A stretch of 13,580 nt of DNA from Nitrosopumilales archaeon (GTDB lineage: Archaea; Thermoproteota; Nitrososphaeria; Nitrososphaerales; Nitrososphaeraceae). The notes beneath the pieces were generated by a model, which saw only the letters and a program-made list of their open reading frames with translations, did not search any database and was not told the DNA's origin. Where the stretch lies: NCBI GenBank assembly GCA_009665115.1, contig WJXE01000028.1, positions 1 through 13,580 on the forward strand, given 5' to 3'. The position numbers were made by a program, and so were the translations under genes. Positions 12,813 through 13,580 of this stretch are shown piece by piece; the first letter of the stretch is position 1, and each line of letters begins with the position of its first letter.

Positions 12813-13580
12813 ATGCTCAAGCGGAAGTTCGGTTGGACCGGTGTCGAGGTCGCGATGATTGGACAAGGCACATGGATGATCGAAGGAGGTCGTGAGACTG
12901 AGTCGCGAGCGGTAGAAGCACTGCGGCTGGGCCTGGATCTAGGGATGACTCACATTGATACAGCAGAGATGTATGGCGATGGCCATACAGAGGAATTGGT
13001 GGCCGAAGCCATAGCTGGACGACGAGACCAGGTGTTTTTAGTTAGTAAGGTCCTACCTTCCAACGCCTCCTATGAAGGCACTCTAAGGGCTTGCGAGCGG
13101 AGCTTAAGACGGCTAAAGACAGACTGGCTTGATCTGTACTTGTTGCACTGGCCCGGCAGCCACCCCATCATCGAGACCATGCGTGCTACGGAGAAGCTCG
13201 TGGCCGAAGGTCTAGTCCGGTTCATCGGTGTCAGCAACTTCGATGTGGAAGAACTAAAGGAGGCTGAGCGGGCCCTCAAAAATGAACGAATAACATGCAA
13301 TCAGGTACTCTATCATCTGGGAGAACGTGGAATCGAGCGACGCCTCCTGCCGTATTGCACCGAGAGGAGAATTGCTGTAGTGGGATACTCTCCGTTCGGA
13401 CATGGCAGTTTTCCCTCTCCCCGAAGCGCTGGTGGGCGGGTATTAGCGGAGATTGCCAAGCGGAATGGCCGCACTACTAGACAGGTCGCACTCAATTTTC
13501 TGACGCGTCACCCATGTATCTTCACAATTCCGAAGACCACTCAGCCAGATCGAGTTAAGGAGAACAGCGGCGGTGTAGGC
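12813..13580 (+). CDS. Aldo/keto reductase, 3' end cut by the window
   Basis: The frame is open for 256 codons from the ATG to the last base, without a stop. It is an NADPH-dependent aldo/keto reductase of the YafB/DkgB-like group: GQGTWMIEG, then the catalytic tetrad D49 and Y54 (HIDTAEMYG), K79 (FLVSKVLP) and H112 (LYLLHWPG), followed by VRFIGVSNFDVEEL, NQVLYHLGERGIE and the cofactor-binding FTIPKTTQPDRVKENSGGVG. Judged by the family, only some 20 residues are missing. The substrate of such enzymes is usually broad (aldehydes, ketones). Base and codon use differ sharply from all other genes here: many CGG, CTC, GCC and GTC codons and a visibly higher GC content beginning at about 12788. Recent acquisition from a GC-richer, probably bacterial, donor is likely, with an archaeal TATA box upstream. 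The aldo/keto reductase call is near certain; the origin is inference. Confidence 0.92.
   Translation, partial: MLKRKFGWTGVEVAMIGQGTWMIEGGRETESRAVEALRLGLDLGMTHIDTAEMYGDGHTEELVAEAIAGRRDQVFLVSKVLPSNASYEGTLRACERSLRRLKTDWLDLYLLHWPGSHPIIETMRATEKLVAEGLVRFIGVSNFDVEELKEAERALKNERITCNQVLYHLGERGIERRLLPYCTERRIAVVGYSPFGHGSFPSPRSAGGRVLAEIAKRNGRTTRQVALNFLTRHPCIFTIPKTTQPDRVKENSGGVG

Noticed and set aside
13070..13495. Three open frames at the right end (two minus, one plus)
   Set aside because: All are shadows of the GC-rich aldo/keto reductase; high GC naturally opens the other frames.
1..13580. CRISPR array, complete insertion sequence, rRNA or tRNA genes
   Set aside because: No regularly spaced repeat family, no transposase with terminal repeats and no RNA-gene signature was found on either strand.

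Overview
The window looks like archaeal chromosome, most likely from an ammonia-oxidising thaumarchaeon of the Nitrososphaera/Nitrosocosmicus type. Reasons: AT-rich DNA with large intergenic gaps; many genes with a TATA-like box about 26-38 nt before the start codon and no Shine-Dalgarno (leaderless or short-leader transcripts); and a gene set typical of that lineage (DUF763, F420-type luciferase-like oxidoreductase, Ddn-type split-barrel protein, PadR regulator with a small CC-motif partner, a 93-aa three-helix membrane protein, secreted deacetylase). The lineage call is inference; no rRNA or tRNA is present to fix it.

Layout. 1-1232: two minus-strand small ORFs of unknown function, then a minus-strand PadR regulator facing a 50-aa cysteine-motif protein across a 79-bp promoter region that carries a 7-bp-arm inverted repeat. 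1233-1795: non-coding, with a TTA microsatellite and nested inverted repeats. 1796-2719: luciferase-like monooxygenase. 2964-3599: a CxxC/HxxxxH protein converging on a small membrane protein. 3993-6092: a two-gene thiol-redox operon, CcdA plus a membrane-anchored thioredoxin with a DipZ-type C-terminal domain; this amounts to a split DipZ. 6548-7768: secreted polysaccharide deacetylase. 7788-8159: a tiny signal-peptide-like ORF and probable coding debris. 8160-8807: CPBP-family membrane protease homologue. 9207-10166: ABC transporter ATPase with no permease beside it. 10538-11728 (minus): DUF763 protein with an unusual 5' end. 12063-12428: F420/split-barrel family protein. 12433-12650 (minus): a broken C-terminal remnant of a peroxiredoxin, not annotated by simple ORF calling. 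12813-end: a clearly GC-richer aldo/keto reductase that runs off the window.

How it fits together. Several genes concern redox chemistry outside or around the membrane (CcdA/DipZ, peroxiredoxin relic, aldo/keto reductase, two F420-type proteins) and the cell surface (deacetylase, CPBP protein, ABC ATPase), but apart from ccdA-dipZ and the PadR pair they are single-gene units with their own promoters. I see no CRISPR array, complete insertion sequence, tRNA, rRNA or phage module. The best leads are the PadR/CC-protein module with its palindromic operator, the frameshifted peroxiredoxin remnant, the compositional jump at the aldo/keto reductase, and the out-of-frame ATG ahead of the DUF763 gene.
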